NCBI GenBank assembly: GCA_030159075.1
Contig: BROG01000984.1
Location: 1-64,000 of the forward strand
Source of the DNA: Atrina japonica
Taxonomy: Eukaryota; Mollusca; Bivalvia; Pterioida; Pinnidae
DNA: 64,000 bases
Direction of reading: 5' to 3'
Shown here in pieces: positions 63,791 to 64,000 of this stretch (position 1 is its first letter; every line of letters starts with the position of its first letter). Position numbers and translations under genes: made by a program. The notes under the pieces are model-generated. The model did not search any database, was not told the origin of the DNA, and was given only the letters and a program-made list of their open reading frames with translations.

Positions 63791-64000
63791 TTTTCTGGAA
63801 TTCATACAAGTTATCTAGTTCTGTAGAAGTGTGTAAACAGAATGGCAGTGTGGTGCTAAATATCAAACTGTAGTGGTGTTTTGCTTAAATGTGAAATCAT
63901 TTTTCAACATGACATTTGAACTTTAACTTTTTGGTAACTATTCCATTTCTGACAGACTTTGAATTGCACTGTTAAACTGATGAACAAAAATAAATATAAT

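Overview
The window is AT-rich, intron-rich animal DNA. It most likely comes from a bivalve mollusc of the scallop, oyster or mussel type. The reasons are very long introns, abundant TACATGTA-type words, tRNA-derived SINEs, the 'gagctattgtgatcactcc ... ggccctcttgt' and 'tatgcccccgacc' interspersed repeats that I associate with bivalve genomes, and a protein close to but clearly different from vertebrate DCAF11. The species assignment is an inference.

One protein-coding gene can be supported, and its coding region is complete: DCAF11 (WDR23), on the + strand. It has 17 coding exons between 5081 and 49292 that join to 1653 nt, giving 550 aa plus a stop (human DCAF11 is about 546 aa). Every junction has GT-AG ends and the reading frame is kept throughout. 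The product is a seven-blade WD40 substrate receptor for CUL4-DDB1 ubiquitin ligases. The 5' UTR is split: an acceptor lies at 5047/5048, so the promoter and first exon lie further upstream and were not located. A short upstream ORF overlaps the start codon.

Everything else is intronic or flanking repeat DNA. Intron 1 (5224-13012) holds a SINE, a roughly 5 kb foldback cluster with a nested 1.8 kb TIR element, two foldback units and a 39-bp satellite. Intron 2 holds a CA-rich array, a 1.9 kb array of a 25-bp unit, AT microsatellites and MITEs. Introns 3-12 hold pogo-like and hAT-like non-autonomous elements, SINEs with clear target-site duplications, and several interspersed families. Introns 15 and 16 carry 15-bp and 28/32-bp arrays, and the 3' flank carries 25-bp, 61-bp and 17-20-bp arrays, so nearly every large non-coding block has its own unrelated minisatellite.

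The strangest part is intron 13 (36916-45466). About 6 kb of extremely G/T-rich, aperiodic sequence sits between two direct copies of one interspersed repeat. The left copy matches the right copy for 81 bases, then decays progressively and passes into G-rich sequence, while the right edge is abrupt. This looks more like a sequencing or assembly fault than biology, but it should be tested. From 49293 to the end I see no second gene, only repeats, candidate poly(A) signals and one near-perfect palindrome (60088-60200) that looks like a template-switch inverted duplication inside an older repeat.
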